From: Streptomyces sp. NBC_01460
Lineage (GTDB): Bacteria; Actinomycetota; Actinomycetes; Streptomycetales; Streptomycetaceae
Direction of reading: 5' to 3'
Length of the DNA: 64,000 nt
Assembly (NCBI RefSeq): GCF_036227405.1
Contig: NZ_CP109473.1
Span: 1,054,001-1,118,000, forward strand
Made by a program: the position numbers and the translations under genes. The notes under the pieces are model-generated. The model saw nothing but the letters and a program-made list of their open reading frames with translations. It was not told where the DNA came from and searched no databases. This document shows positions 16,064 through 26,014 of the stretch, in pieces. The first letter of the stretch is position 1. Each line of letters starts with the position of its first letter.

Positions 16064-16333
16064 TCAGTCGACGAGCAGCTCGTCGAGGCGCTGAACGGAC
16101 GTCGGGGTGCCTATTTCTTCGGCCATTGCCACCAATTGGTCGTGGTACTGGCGCGTGATGGGCGGGGCATCCTGGTAGATCCACGAGCACATGGTGTCGA
16201 ACGCCAACTCCTCCTCGCCATGCGAGAGCAGGTGGCACACATCCGTGGTGACGGCCTCCGAAGTGAGAGGCGAGTCCTCAAGGAGCGCCGCTACCCGAGT
16301 TCCTCGCCGTCTGACGGAGGGCTGTCGACTCAT
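16064..16333 (-). CDS. MafI-like immunity protein
   Basis: This is an 89-residue acidic protein from ATG 16333. The pattern LLSHGEEELAFDTMCSWIYQ, APPITRQYHDQLVAMAEEIG resembles the MafI family, immunity proteins of MafB-type secreted toxins. It lies just downstream of the YD-repeat toxin and SUKH genes on the same strand, but separated from them by a strong hairpin, so it may have its own promoter or be an orphan immunity gene. The short length and lack of signal sequence fit a cytoplasmic antitoxin-like role. Confidence 0.6.
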   Translation of the reverse strand: MSRQPSVRRRGTRVAALLEDSPLTSEAVTTDVCHLLSHGEEELAFDTMCSWIYQDAPPITRQYHDQLVAMAEEIGTPTSVQRLDELLVD

Positions 16334-16376
16334 CTCATCCGTTGCGAGACAACCTTAAACGACTGCGTGACGGGCT

Positions 16377-16409
16377 ACGGAGCCCCGCCATGCGATGGCG
16401 GGGCTCCGT
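16377..16409. terminator. Strong hairpin between immunity genes
   Basis: A perfect 15-bp stem (16377-16391 with 16395-16409) with a 3-nt loop lies 71 bp beyond the SUKH stop on the minus strand. The most probable role is terminator of the toxin/SUKH transcript. Confidence 0.85.
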
Positions 16410-16480
16410 TGTGCGTCACGGCAAGGTTCCATGCAGTGGCTTCCCCTGCCACCGGGACAGCGAAACCACAGCATTCACAT

Positions 16481-17005
16481 TCAGGGCAGGAATTCGAAGA
16501 ACGGACGGTCAGGCGCGAGGTTACGAGAACACACCGTTACGTCCTCACCCCTGAGATACGCCAGCAACCACTCACTGAACGTCATCTCATGGAGAGTCCA
16601 CGCCGGACTATCGAATTCCTGAACCACGACACGCCAAGGCGACGAGGGGGTTTCGGGAACGCGAAGGAAAACGGCTTCGCCTGTCGTGGCCGTCGCCACA
16701 GGCATCAGTTCTCCAGGGCCGGCTCCGACCGCACTGGGCAGGAACTCCGCCATGTCCTCCTCACGCCAGAGCTCAAGGTCCAGCCTGATGTTCTTTCCCA
16801 GGCTGTGCAAGAGATGACCTGCAGGATGCTTCAGATAGAGTTGCTTGTTGATCGAGATGGAACCGTAGGCGTCCACGATCTCACGGAAGTCTGCCGGGAA
16901 TTTGATACCGAGTTCCCGCTCCAGTTCGATCCAAGGCGCTGGATCCGACCAGTTGAACTGGGGTTCACCCAAGAGGGCTTGGATCTCTGGGAGAGTTGCC
17001 ACCAC
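16481..17005 (-). CDS. SMI1/KNR4 (SUKH) family immunity protein
   Basis: The protein has 174 residues from GTG 17005, ten bases after the stop of the YD-repeat toxin. The N-terminal third has the SUKH signature: LPEIQALLGEP, W-x-x-IELERELGIKFPADFREI, and DAYGSISI. The C-terminal part has WRVVVQEFDSPAWTLHEMTF and FSEWLLAYLRGE. SUKH proteins are the commonest cytoplasmic immunity proteins of bacterial polymorphic toxins, particularly nuclease toxins. Position and strand make it the cognate immunity protein of the adjacent nuclease. Confidence 0.88.
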   Translation of the reverse strand: MVATLPEIQALLGEPQFNWSDPAPWIELERELGIKFPADFREIVDAYGSISINKQLYLKHPAGHLLHSLGKNIRLDLELWREEDMAEFLPSAVGAGPGELMPVATATTGEAVFLRVPETPSSPWRVVVQEFDSPAWTLHEMTFSEWLLAYLRGEDVTVCSRNLAPDRPFFEFLP

Positions 17006-17015
17006 TAGGCCCCTT

Positions 17016-20000
17016 CTAGCACTTCGATCCGATGCCGGTCGGGGAGTTTATCGCAGTACACGAGTAGGTGTCCGTGATATTCCCTTGCGGTCCGTATACA
17101 GTCATTCCCACCTGCACGGTTGTCGGAACGGCCGAATGAGGGTCTCCGTATACGGGCACGACCGACATGAACAGCTTATTGTTCGCGTTCAAGGCTTTCC
17201 ATCCGAAGGATTCGACCTTGCTCGCCATTCTCGCATTTGCCCTGCCGTGCAAAGCAACCAGGTTTCGAACGTCCTGGCCGGTACCCTTGCCCCAATAACC
17301 TATCAGGTGGCCGGCCTGCGGGTTCCCGCCTCCTGCAGCTATCTCTCCCATACCGTCCGGCTGAACGGAAGGTTCGCATTCGGCGCATTTCGGCATACCG
17401 CCTGCCCCGGTGCGCGACCTGCGGTCGGCCTTGGTGAGGAACGCATAGGCGCCGGTCGCTCTGCAGCCCTTATTCCCCTGGTGATCCGTGTACTCCTCGA
17501 GGCCGCCGTAAATCCGCCCCCCGTCGATCAGAGGCATCGGGTCGCAGGTGGGGCTGTTGGTGTCCGTGGTCCGCGGTGCGGGCCTGGGCGCGGGGCCCGG
17601 CGATGGCTGAGGGGTGGGACCCGGACGCGGCTCGTCGGACGAATCGCTGGAACTGGCCTCGTCCGCGGACGGCATCAGCAGACTGCCCAGGGCCGCCCCC
17701 GCGTCCGCCAGGCCCTGCTTGCCCTGCGGAGTCGACGCGTAGGCGGCGGTGCCCAGCAGCGCGGCTGCCGCCCAGTAGACCGCCGGGATCGCGAACCAGA
17801 TGACATGACCGTCCAGCTCGACGAGGCTGGTGGGGTTGCCGCCCGTGAAGGCGTAACGGTTGCTGGTGTACGGGTCCGCGCCCAGACTCATGTCGGCGAG
17901 GGCACCGTTGTACATGTCCCGGGTGGTGAAGCGGTTGAGACCCGGGCTGTAGTCGCGGAAGCCCATGTCGTACGTGCCGGACTGGGCGTCCCAGCGCTTG
18001 GCGTTGTAGCGGTAGGGGTTGTACTCCTCCTTGTCCGGCTGGCCCGTCTCGGGCTTGTCGATGCCGGTGAACTCGGCGGCGTCGTTGTTGCCGTAGGCGG
18101 TGTAGCCGTAGGTGGCCTTGGTGTCGCCGTTCTTGTCGGTCAGGGTCTCGACGTCGGTGTGGCTGTTGTAGCCGTAGTAGCCGTCTTCGGTCGAGCCGTC
18201 GGCATTGTGCTTGCTCTGCGACAGACGCTCGCCCCACGGGCTGTACTGGAACGATTTCGTCAGCGCGCCGGCGACCTTCTCGTCGAGGACCTCGCCGGAC
18301 AGACCCAGGTACTCGAAGTCGGTGGTCTTGCCGTCCACCGTCTTCGACGCGGTGCGGTCCAGCGGGTCGAAGGCGTACGTCGTCGACTTCATCGCACCGT
18401 CGGCGTCCAGCTTCTGGGACTCCACGACATGGTCGAAGCCGTCGTAGACGCTCCGCTCGATGACCTTGCCGCCGGAACTGACCGACTGCTGGCGGCCGAA
18501 GGGGTCGTAGGCGTAGTCGGCGTCGACACCCGACGTCGTACCGGTCAGCAGCCTGTTCCGGTCGTACTGGAATGTGGTGCTTGCACCCTTGACGGCCTGG
18601 CTGATGACGTTGGCGTTGTCGTCGTGGACGTACGTCTCCGTGCCGGCGCCGTTGCCTGTCTTGACCGACTTGGTGAGCCGGTCGGCCGGGTCATAGGTGA
18701 GGTCTGTCGTGGAGTCGAGGTACGCCGCACGGTTGTCGGCGTTCATCTTCTTCGCGACGTCCTGCGCCTTGTTCCCGTTGGCGTCGTAGGCGTAGGTGTG
18801 GGATGCGACCAGCGTGGTGCCGTCCGCCTTCTTCTCCGTCGTCGACTTCAGCGCGGCGTCGAGGTAGTAGGTGTAGTCGACGGTGTTGCCGTTGTCCTTG
18901 GTCTCCTTGAGCTTCTGGCCGCGCGCCGTGTACGTGTACGCGGTGACCTTGGGGTCGCTGTCCGTGGCGGACTTGCCGACGGACACCGTCTTGACCTTTT
19001 CCCGCAGGTCGTAGGTGTACTTGGAGAACTGGCTGGGGTGGGTGACCGTCTCCGACTGCCCGTTGGCGTCGTACGTGTACGACGTCGCCTTCTTCTCCTG
19101 ACCGGCCAGGAACTCGGTCACTTGCCGGACCTGGTCGAGCCCGGTGTAGGCGACTGCGTAGGCGTCGGCCCTCGCGCCGGACGACGTGTCGTCGATGGTC
19201 GTCAGGTTGCCGTTGGCGTCGTAGGCGTAGGCGTAGGTTCGCTTCTCCGTGTCGGTCTCCGCGGAGTTGTCACGGACCAGTTTGACGCCGTCCGCGACCA
19301 CGACACCGGCGCTGTTCTGCGCCAGCTTCAGCTTGGTGTCCTCGCCCTGCTCGAGGGTATAGCTGCCGAGGCTGACCCAGGTGCCCGCGCCGGTGTTCTG
19401 GTCCTTGGTGACCGCCGGCTCGGTCGCCGTGCCGTGCGAGAGCGTGTACTTCGCGGTGGCGGCGGCCCCGGTCACCTTCGGGTACTTCACGTACGCGGCG
19501 TACGTACCGTCCTCCGGGATGTCGAGCGCCCATGTGAAGGCGTCGGTGCCGGTGCCGGCCGCGTGGGTGCGGTGGTCGTAGCCCTGCTGCCCGCCGATGT
19601 CCCCGGTGGCCCATGTCCCCGTCGAGGAGGTTTGCTGGTTGTCCGAGTTGTCTGCCAGGACCACGGACTTGCCGACGGGGACACCGTCGTCGGAACGGGA
19701 CTTGACCTTTCCGTCGGGGTAGAAGGACCACGTCATCGTCCGGTTGGACGAGCCGCCCGCCGATGTCAGCGTCCTTGTCGTCTGCTGGCCCAGGGCGTTG
19801 TAGTCGTAGCTGGCGGCGATGTCCCACGGATCCGTGGAGCTCTTCGTCCACCCGTTGTCGAAGTACTCGTTCGTCGTGACGTTGCGGATCGTCTGCCCCT
19901 CCGAGGGCGGCATCGAGGTCTTCGCGACCCGTCCCACGGCGTCGTACTCGGTCTCGGTGTAGACGTTGGGGTCGTTGTGGCGTGCGTCCGCGGGGTCGTA

Positions 20001-23000
20001 CGGCTGGTACTGCCGCTTGGGACGGTTCAGAGCGTCGTACTCAGTGCGGGTGGTGAAGGCCGTGGTCGTCTCCGCTTCGACGGCTCGCGGACTGATCACC
20101 TTGGTGGTGTTGCCGACCTGGTCGTACTCGGTTCGGGTCGTGCGGTAGGTGATCGGCGAGGTCCCGCTGCGCGGGACTTTCACCTCGGTCTGCTTGCCGC
20201 GCTCGTCGTAGGTGACGAGCGTGGTGTTGTCCTCGGCGTCCGTCGTGGACACGACCAGGTTGTCCTTGTCGTAGGACTTCCTGTTGGTCTTGCCGACGGC
20301 GTCCGTGACCGTGGTGACCCGGTGGTTGAGGTCGTAGGCCGACAGGGTGGTGTAGTCGGCTGTGTCCGCCGTGGCGTTCTTCTTCGGGTCGACGACCTTG
20401 GTGGCGTTGCCGACGCTGTCGTACTCGTAGCTGACCTTGTCCCCGTTCGCGTTGACGACGGAGGTGAGCTGGTAGATCTCGTTGTAGTAGTTGGTCGTGA
20501 CGAAGTCCCCCGCGTCCGACGCGGTCAGGGCCCCCTTCGGTTCGGTCGTCGTCTTGAGGTTGCCGACCTTGTCGTAGGTGTAGAGCGTCTTGCGTTCGTC
20601 CGACGTCGTGGTGTACTTCGGCGCGGTCGCCGAGGTCATCTGGTCGGTCGCGTCGTACACCGCGGTGGACACCGCGCCGTTGGGCGCCGTCGACGTGGTG
20701 ACGTTGTCGTTCTGGTCGTACACGGGTGCCGGTGCGGTGATCAGGTCACCGGTGGCCTGGTTCTTGGGTTCGGACTTGACCAACGGGCGCCCGAAAGCGT
20801 CGTAGGTCTGCGTGGTCTTCTTGCCCAGCGCGTCGACGACATCGGTGACCTGGCCCCGCTCGTCGTAGACGAAGGTCGAGGACCTTTTCAGTGCGTCTGT
20901 CATGGTCGTCGGGAAACCCGTGGGACCGAAGCCGCTGTTGGTGTCCTCGTTGCCGTTGGCGTCGGTCGCCTTGGTCAGCTGGCCGTAGGAGTCGTACTCA
21001 TACGATGTGGTGTAGTCACCCGCAGTCGGGGTGGCGACGCCCTTCGGGTCAGTGACCGCCCTCAGGTTGCCGAAGGTGTCGTATCCGAACTGCCATTTCC
21101 GCCCCTCGGGCGACGTCTTGGTGAACAGATCGGCCGAGTAGCCGTCGGCACGGGTCTGGTACACGTACTGGGCTGAGTTCGCCGGGTAGCTGCCCGGCGC
21201 GCAGTCGGACTGGGGCGGCACACCCCCCTTGTTGCTCTCCGCTTCCCGCTTCCAGAGCGGGAAGCCGGTCTTCTGGTCGTAGCAGTACGCCGTCCTGGCG
21301 CCGTTGTTCTCCTCCGTGTAAATGACGTTGTTGTCCGCGTCCCACGACAGCTTCATCGTCTGCGACTTGGCGTTCGTCGACTGGACGGCGCGGCCGAAGT
21401 CGTCGGTCACGTATTCGGAGGCACGCGTCTCGGCGTCCGTGACCTGGGTGTCGGTGAACTTGGCGTTGTCGGCGTTCTCCGCGTAGGTGAAGCCGGTGGT
21501 GCCACGGAGACGGTCGGTGATCGTCTTGGTCCACCAGTGGTACTTCGGGTCGTCCCCGGTCTGGGGGAAGTTGTACGCCAGCGACGTGGCGTTGCCGCGC
21601 GGGTCGGTGGCCTTGACGAGCTTGACGTTCTTGTTGCCCTGGGTCGCGTCGTACTCGAAGCCGAAGACCTTCGGCTGAGTGGAGCCGGCGCCGTCGGTGA
21701 GCTGCGTGAGCAAGCCCTTGTCGGAGTACTCGAAGGTGACCTTCCGGCCCGAGATTTCGGTCATCGACTTGATGTGGTCGATGATCTTCGGATTGTTGTC
21801 GTCAGCCTTGGAGTAGTACTCCACGGTCAGCGACTGGCGGCCGGCCGGGTCGGTGACGTATTTGAGGAACTTGGTCGGCTTGTTGTTGGACTTGCGTTCC
21901 TCGTATGTGTAGGTCTGCGTGTTGCCGTTCTTCTCGATCAGCGAGGTCATGTAGCCGTCGCAGCCGAACAGGAATCGGGTGCCGTCCGGACGAGTCATCG
22001 TCCAGGCGTCCGGGATCGGGTCCTTCAGCGGCGTACAGTCCAGACCGGGCATCGCCGACAGCTTGTAGTGGACGCCCGCAGGGGCCTTCCACGAGCCATC
22101 GGGCTGCTTGCGGAAGACGTGCGTGGTGCCGTCGCCGTCCGGGAGCCGGATCTCGGTCGGGTTCGGCTTCGGGTGGAACTCCAGCGGCGCACCGAGCCGG
22201 ATCGGGCCGGCTGCCTGGAAGGACCAGCCGGGACCGGAGACCGTGTCGGAGGTGTCGAGACTGTTGTACGCGAACCGGGCGAACGTGGTGACTCCGCGGC
22301 CAGGATTGGTGAAGGCGTTGTACTGCCAGACACTGTTGCCAGACGCCAGGTCGCTCATCACTGTCGAGCCGGCGCCGGTGTTCTTGCCCGTGTATACGTA
22401 GAACTTTTCCATGCCGAGCTGGTTGGAGGTCGGGTCCTCCACTGCCACGTTCTGCTGCAGGCCAGGGATGCCCGAAGTGCCCGAGGTCCAGGTTCCGGTC
22501 GTCTTGTTGAAGACGTCCCAGGTCAGGGCGTAGTCGGTGCGCTTGTTGCCCGAATCGGAGTTGATCGGGGTCTTGACCTGTGCCTGGAGGCTGACCGAGT
22601 CACCCGGTGCGACGTCCCGCGGCAGGGTGGTCTGGATCTGGTTGCCGCCGTTGGTGACGTCGGTGCCGTCGGGGAGAGCCCACTTGTAGGTGAGGGCCTG
22701 GTCGGTGGCCTTCCACGTGGTCGTGGTGGTGTTGGTGAGGTTGAAGTCGACCGTGTAGGTGGTGTTCGGCGTCATCCGGGCCGGGGTCTGCGGCGCGAAG
22801 TACGTCGAGGCGGTCGTCGAATCGATATATGTGACGACGATCTTCGGGTGGAGCTTGGGCTCGGCTCCCTCCGAGGACAGGAACAGGGTGCGTTCCTGCT
22901 TGAGGGTTTCGTCGGCCATTTTTATGGCGACGCCCTTCTGGGACGTCGGGGTGCTCACCCAGGACTGCGCGAGTGAGGTGACGTTCCAGTCGTGCCGCGC

Positions 23001-25649
23001 CGGGTCGTTGGTCTTGGACCCGTTGTCGGACACGACCGCGCCGACATCACCGCCCTGTGCCGTCCAGGTGGTGGCGGCGTTCGCCTTCACCCACGTGGCC
23101 GTCTCATCGAAGTCCCGCGCCAAAGGCCGGAGTTCGTAGACCGCTCCGGACGCGTCCTGACTGGTCTGGGTGCCCCACAGACGTACCGTCGCATCCAGCA
23201 CACGTGCGGTCGCGGGGATGCTCAGGGCCGGGAACTTCAGCAGGGCGCGGGTCTTGCCGTAGGTGAGGGAGTTGTTGCCCGCGGAGATCCAGTTCTGCGG
23301 GCCGCCTTCGGTAAGCGTGTCGTGGGCCAGCGAGGGTTCGGCCGAGGACAGGGTGGTGTCGGCGGACGCCTCCAGGACCTTTGTCGTCCGGCCCGCCTTC
23401 GGGAGGCGGACCAGCTGGGTCTGCGCGGGGAGGACCTGGCGGTCCTTCGTCTTCACCGCGATCATGTAGTAGTACGCGCGGCCGAACGGGTCCACATCAT
23501 CGGCCCGGGTCGGGGCCGCGGTGGTGTCGGTGAACGACGTCGTGCCCGGCGCCACCGGCGCCACCATGGTGGCCGGGGACGGGGTGAACGTCTGGTTGAT
23601 GGAACGGTGCACCTGGTACTCGACCAGGTCGTCGTCCGTGCTCAGGGCCGACGGATCCACGTACGCGGACCAGTTCAGTTCCGCACCGGTGTCGTGGATG
23701 GTGGTCGGGGCGGTGAGGTCGACGCCCTGGCGGCCGTAGGTCAGGACCAGCTTCGGATAGTTCGCCGACTCACCCGCGTAGCCGAACTCGCTGCCCTCGT
23801 AACGCGGTCCGCCTTTGGGCCCGTTGACGCTCTCGTCACCGGCTTTGATGACGAATCCGTTGTTGGCGTTCGTGCCGTCGATCCAGGACTGGACGGTCTT
23901 GGTGACAGGGAAGGTGTGCCAGGTGTTGAGCTCACCCGGCTTCTTCGTGACGACACCCCCCTTGGTGAAACGCACCGCGTCCGCAAGAACGGTCGTAGAC
24001 GTCGAGGCGGGGCCGTCGCCCAGGACGACCTTGCCAAGAGTGCCCGCCTTGAACGGGTGCGTGCCCAGTGTCTTCCAGACCCCGCCGGTGCCGGCCTGCT
24101 GATTGACGGTGTACGCCTTCGTCCCGCCGCTGTACGTCACGGTGTAGGGAGCGTTCGTGGCGCGGTCGGTGGCCGGGACGTTGTGCGTCTCGACCTGGTA
24201 GTCACCGTCCTCCGGCAGGCTCGGCTGCCAGGAGTATGTGTCTCCCGCGACCGTGTCCTTGTTGTAGAGGTAGTCCTGGTTCGTGGCGTACTGCGTGTAA
24301 GCGGTGTTCCCCGACGCCGGCCACGCACCCACCGCAGCGGTCCGCCCTGTGTCACCGTCATCGACGACAACAGAGGTGCCCGACAACTCACCGGTGAAGG
24401 TGTTGGCACTGTTCCACGTCGCCTGCCCCTCGGTCCACGGCTGCGTGGCTCGGTGCGCTTCCAGCTGCACCTCGGTGTCACCAGTGGTGTGGGTCTGGTC
24501 GTAGTACAGTTTCAGATCGGCCGAGTCGAGCTTCGTGCCCGCCGGTACTCCGGTCAGTGGGAACCGCATGAGCGCACGTGAGGACCCTGTGCTGGTGTTT
24601 CCGACCGACAACCGCCAGTTGTCGTCGTAGTTCGTCCCCGGACCGTCCGAGGAGATCATCACGTCCTGTGCCGTCGTCGGCGTCGGCGCGATCGAGATCG
24701 TGGGATCGACCGTCACGGGGTACTGCCGCTCTGCTGCGGCCAGCCACTCGGCATCGGGCGTGACCCTGAGGTTCCAGCCCTTGCCCGCCCTGGTCAGCTT
24801 CTGGCTGACCTTCTTGCTGTAGGCGAACCCGTAGGGCGAGCGGACGTCCTTCTTCGCGTCCGTCATGAAGGCCGAGGGGATCACCAGGACCGGATTCGCG
24901 CCCTCACCGTAGAAGGAGACCGATCCGTCCCGACCCTGCTTCGGTGTCAGCCCGCCGGCATCCAGCGTGAAGGTGAAGGAGACCGGGCCCGTGGGCTTCC
25001 GGCCCAGGACGATGTTCTCCTTCACCCGTCCGGGGCCGACCTGGTAGGACAGGTCCGCTCCGGCCACGGCGTCCCTGTAGGTGACGGTGTCACCCTTGGC
25101 GACGGGGGCGAGCTTGCCCGCGCCCTGAAGGCCCAGGGTCACCGCGTGCCCGTCGCCGGCCTCGAACCTCAGCAGCTTGTCAGGGCTCGAGCCGAACCAA
25201 CTGTGCGCGGTATTGGTTGTGTTGACAAATTCGAAACCTTCGGCACGGGTCTTGGTGACCGACGGATCGATGTCCTTCCAGGACTTGCCCGACCGGTAGC
25301 CGGTCGGCGCCGCCGACACCTCGGCCTGCACCCGGCCGTCGGAGAGTTTCCAGTACCGGGCGTTCGCCGTACGCCTCCCGGTCAGTTCGGCAACACGCTT
25401 GGCCTTACCGGCTGCCTTGCCCTTCGGCAACTTCTCACGGCTCGGCAGCACCGGCGTTCCACCGGTCGACGGCTCGTCCGGCTTGTCGGGCCCCTTGTCG
25501 TCGTCCGAGAACCAGCCCGCAAAGCCATGGGCAATACCCTCGTCGCGATCACCCGAAACCGGTGCTGCGTAGGCGACTTGCGGGAGCATCGTCCCGGCGA
25601 CCGCCGATACCACGAGGCAGGCTATCGCCCGCCCATATCTTACTTTCAC
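17016..25649 (-). CDS. Giant secreted YD-repeat (RHS-like) polymorphic toxin with NucA-like nuclease tip
   Basis: The protein has 2877 residues, with GAGGGG before GTG 25649. The signal peptide is residues 1-28 (cleavage after AYA). DNRLRE-type domains lie near 325-370 and 750-940 (tags NWRLSVGN, DTTLSSAEPSL, KTRALLKFP). Golvesin-like carbohydrate-binding modules lie near 470-560 and 2000-2120 (LPEDGDYQVETHN, IPEDGTYAAYVKYP). YD/RHS repeats fill about 1240-2540 (YTYDANGN-type units). The RHS core end is near 2545-2610 (RYNAKRWDAQSGTYDMGFRD), followed by a hydrophobic segment near 2617-2640 and a Pro-rich linker. The last 160 residues carry AGHLIGYWGKGTGQDVRNLV and NARM, resembling DNA/RNA non-specific endonucleases (Asp/Gln-x-GH, RNLV). 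The SUKH gene follows at once. It is probably a contact or secreted anti-competitor toxin. Confidence 0.88.
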   Translation of the reverse strand: MKVRYGRAIACLVVSAVAGTMLPQVAYAAPVSGDRDEGIAHGFAGWFSDDDKGPDKPDEPSTGGTPVLPSREKLPKGKAAGKAKRVAELTGRRTANARYWKLSDGRVQAEVSAAPTGYRSGKSWKDIDPSVTKTRAEGFEFVNTTNTAHSWFGSSPDKLLRFEAGDGHAVTLGLQGAGKLAPVAKGDTVTYRDAVAGADLSYQVGPGRVKENIVLGRKPTGPVSFTFTLDAGGLTPKQGRDGSVSFYGEGANPVLVIPSAFMTDAKKDVRSPYGFAYSKKVSQKLTRAGKGWNLRVTPDAEWLAAAERQYPVTVDPTISIAPTPTTAQDVMISSDGPGTNYDDNWRLSVGNTSTGSSRALMRFPLTGVPAGTKLDSADLKLYYDQTHTTGDTEVQLEAHRATQPWTEGQATWNSANTFTGELSGTSVVVDDGDTGRTAAVGAWPASGNTAYTQYATNQDYLYNKDTVAGDTYSWQPSLPEDGDYQVETHNVPATDRATNAPYTVTYSGGTKAYTVNQQAGTGGVWKTLGTHPFKAGTLGKVVLGDGPASTSTTVLADAVRFTKGGVVTKKPGELNTWHTFPVTKTVQSWIDGTNANNGFVIKAGDESVNGPKGGPRYEGSEFGYAGESANYPKLVLTYGRQGVDLTAPTTIHDTGAELNWSAYVDPSALSTDDDLVEYQVHRSINQTFTPSPATMVAPVAPGTTSFTDTTAAPTRADDVDPFGRAYYYMIAVKTKDRQVLPAQTQLVRLPKAGRTTKVLEASADTTLSSAEPSLAHDTLTEGGPQNWISAGNNSLTYGKTRALLKFPALSIPATARVLDATVRLWGTQTSQDASGAVYELRPLARDFDETATWVKANAATTWTAQGGDVGAVVSDNGSKTNDPARHDWNVTSLAQSWVSTPTSQKGVAIKMADETLKQERTLFLSSEGAEPKLHPKIVVTYIDSTTASTYFAPQTPARMTPNTTYTVDFNLTNTTTTTWKATDQALTYKWALPDGTDVTNGGNQIQTTLPRDVAPGDSVSLQAQVKTPINSDSGNKRTDYALTWDVFNKTTGTWTSGTSGIPGLQQNVAVEDPTSNQLGMEKFYVYTGKNTGAGSTVMSDLASGNSVWQYNAFTNPGRGVTTFARFAYNSLDTSDTVSGPGWSFQAAGPIRLGAPLEFHPKPNPTEIRLPDGDGTTHVFRKQPDGSWKAPAGVHYKLSAMPGLDCTPLKDPIPDAWTMTRPDGTRFLFGCDGYMTSLIEKNGNTQTYTYEERKSNNKPTKFLKYVTDPAGRQSLTVEYYSKADDNNPKIIDHIKSMTEISGRKVTFEYSDKGLLTQLTDGAGSTQPKVFGFEYDATQGNKNVKLVKATDPRGNATSLAYNFPQTGDDPKYHWWTKTITDRLRGTTGFTYAENADNAKFTDTQVTDAETRASEYVTDDFGRAVQSTNAKSQTMKLSWDADNNVIYTEENNGARTAYCYDQKTGFPLWKREAESNKGGVPPQSDCAPGSYPANSAQYVYQTRADGYSADLFTKTSPEGRKWQFGYDTFGNLRAVTDPKGVATPTAGDYTTSYEYDSYGQLTKATDANGNEDTNSGFGPTGFPTTMTDALKRSSTFVYDERGQVTDVVDALGKKTTQTYDAFGRPLVKSEPKNQATGDLITAPAPVYDQNDNVTTSTAPNGAVSTAVYDATDQMTSATAPKYTTTSDERKTLYTYDKVGNLKTTTEPKGALTASDAGDFVTTNYYNEIYQLTSVVNANGDKVSYEYDSVGNATKVVDPKKNATADTADYTTLSAYDLNHRVTTVTDAVGKTNRKSYDKDNLVVSTTDAEDNTTLVTYDERGKQTEVKVPRSGTSPITYRTTRTEYDQVGNTTKVISPRAVEAETTTAFTTRTEYDALNRPKRQYQPYDPADARHNDPNVYTETEYDAVGRVAKTSMPPSEGQTIRNVTTNEYFDNGWTKSSTDPWDIAASYDYNALGQQTTRTLTSAGGSSNRTMTWSFYPDGKVKSRSDDGVPVGKSVVLADNSDNQQTSSTGTWATGDIGGQQGYDHRTHAAGTGTDAFTWALDIPEDGTYAAYVKYPKVTGAAATAKYTLSHGTATEPAVTKDQNTGAGTWVSLGSYTLEQGEDTKLKLAQNSAGVVVADGVKLVRDNSAETDTEKRTYAYAYDANGNLTTIDDTSSGARADAYAVAYTGLDQVRQVTEFLAGQEKKATSYTYDANGQSETVTHPSQFSKYTYDLREKVKTVSVGKSATDSDPKVTAYTYTARGQKLKETKDNGNTVDYTYYLDAALKSTTEKKADGTTLVASHTYAYDANGNKAQDVAKKMNADNRAAYLDSTTDLTYDPADRLTKSVKTGNGAGTETYVHDDNANVISQAVKGASTTFQYDRNRLLTGTTSGVDADYAYDPFGRQQSVSSGGKVIERSVYDGFDHVVESQKLDADGAMKSTTYAFDPLDRTASKTVDGKTTDFEYLGLSGEVLDEKVAGALTKSFQYSPWGERLSQSKHNADGSTEDGYYGYNSHTDVETLTDKNGDTKATYGYTAYGNNDAAEFTGIDKPETGQPDKEEYNPYRYNAKRWDAQSGTYDMGFRDYSPGLNRFTTRDMYNGALADMSLGADPYTSNRYAFTGGNPTSLVELDGHVIWFAIPAVYWAAAALLGTAAYASTPQGKQGLADAGAALGSLLMPSADEASSSDSSDEPRPGPTPQPSPGPAPRPAPRTTDTNSPTCDPMPLIDGGRIYGGLEEYTDHQGNKGCRATGAYAFLTKADRRSRTGAGGMPKCAECEPSVQPDGMGEIAAGGGNPQAGHLIGYWGKGTGQDVRNLVALHGRANARMASKVESFGWKALNANNKLFMSVVPVYGDPHSAVPTTVQVGMTVYGPQGNITDTYSCTAINSPTGIGSKC

Positions 25650-26014
25650 GCCATTCCCCTCACGTCACGGAAACCCATCCCGCGCAAGGCGGAATGGGGG
25701 CATCCATATGCGTCGGCGCGGGCACTCCGTCGCCGGTCATACTGGATCTGACCTGGACCGGAACCACTTCGAGACATGTCAAACCAGGCCATTTCACATG
25801 CGGAGAAATGGCCTCGCGAAAGATGAGCCGGTCACTGCGGGGGGATTCTTCAACACGGGGGCGAGGGCACGTCAACCACATTCACATACCAGGCATTTTG
25901 CTGCGCAGATCGAAGGCAATTGAAGGCACCTTGCCCGAATTATCCATCGCCTGGCATCGATCGGTTCCGATGGTGTATAACCCAATCGAATTTGCCTCGA
26001 CGGAAAGTGTGGCC
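25650..26014. promoter_or_regulatory. Divergent promoter region, 365 bp
   Basis: This is the gap between the divergent YD-repeat toxin (minus) and the MmpS-like gene (plus). It is locally less GC-rich than its surroundings near 25900-26010. No clear -35/-10 pair or dyad stands out by eye, but both promoters should lie here. Confidence 0.5.

Noticed and set aside
16902..21176. 1424-residue plus-strand open frame rich in Val, Gly, Arg and Leu
   Set aside because: It is antisense to the YD-repeat toxin, without a ribosome site or any motif; long antisense frames are common opposite GC-rich genes.
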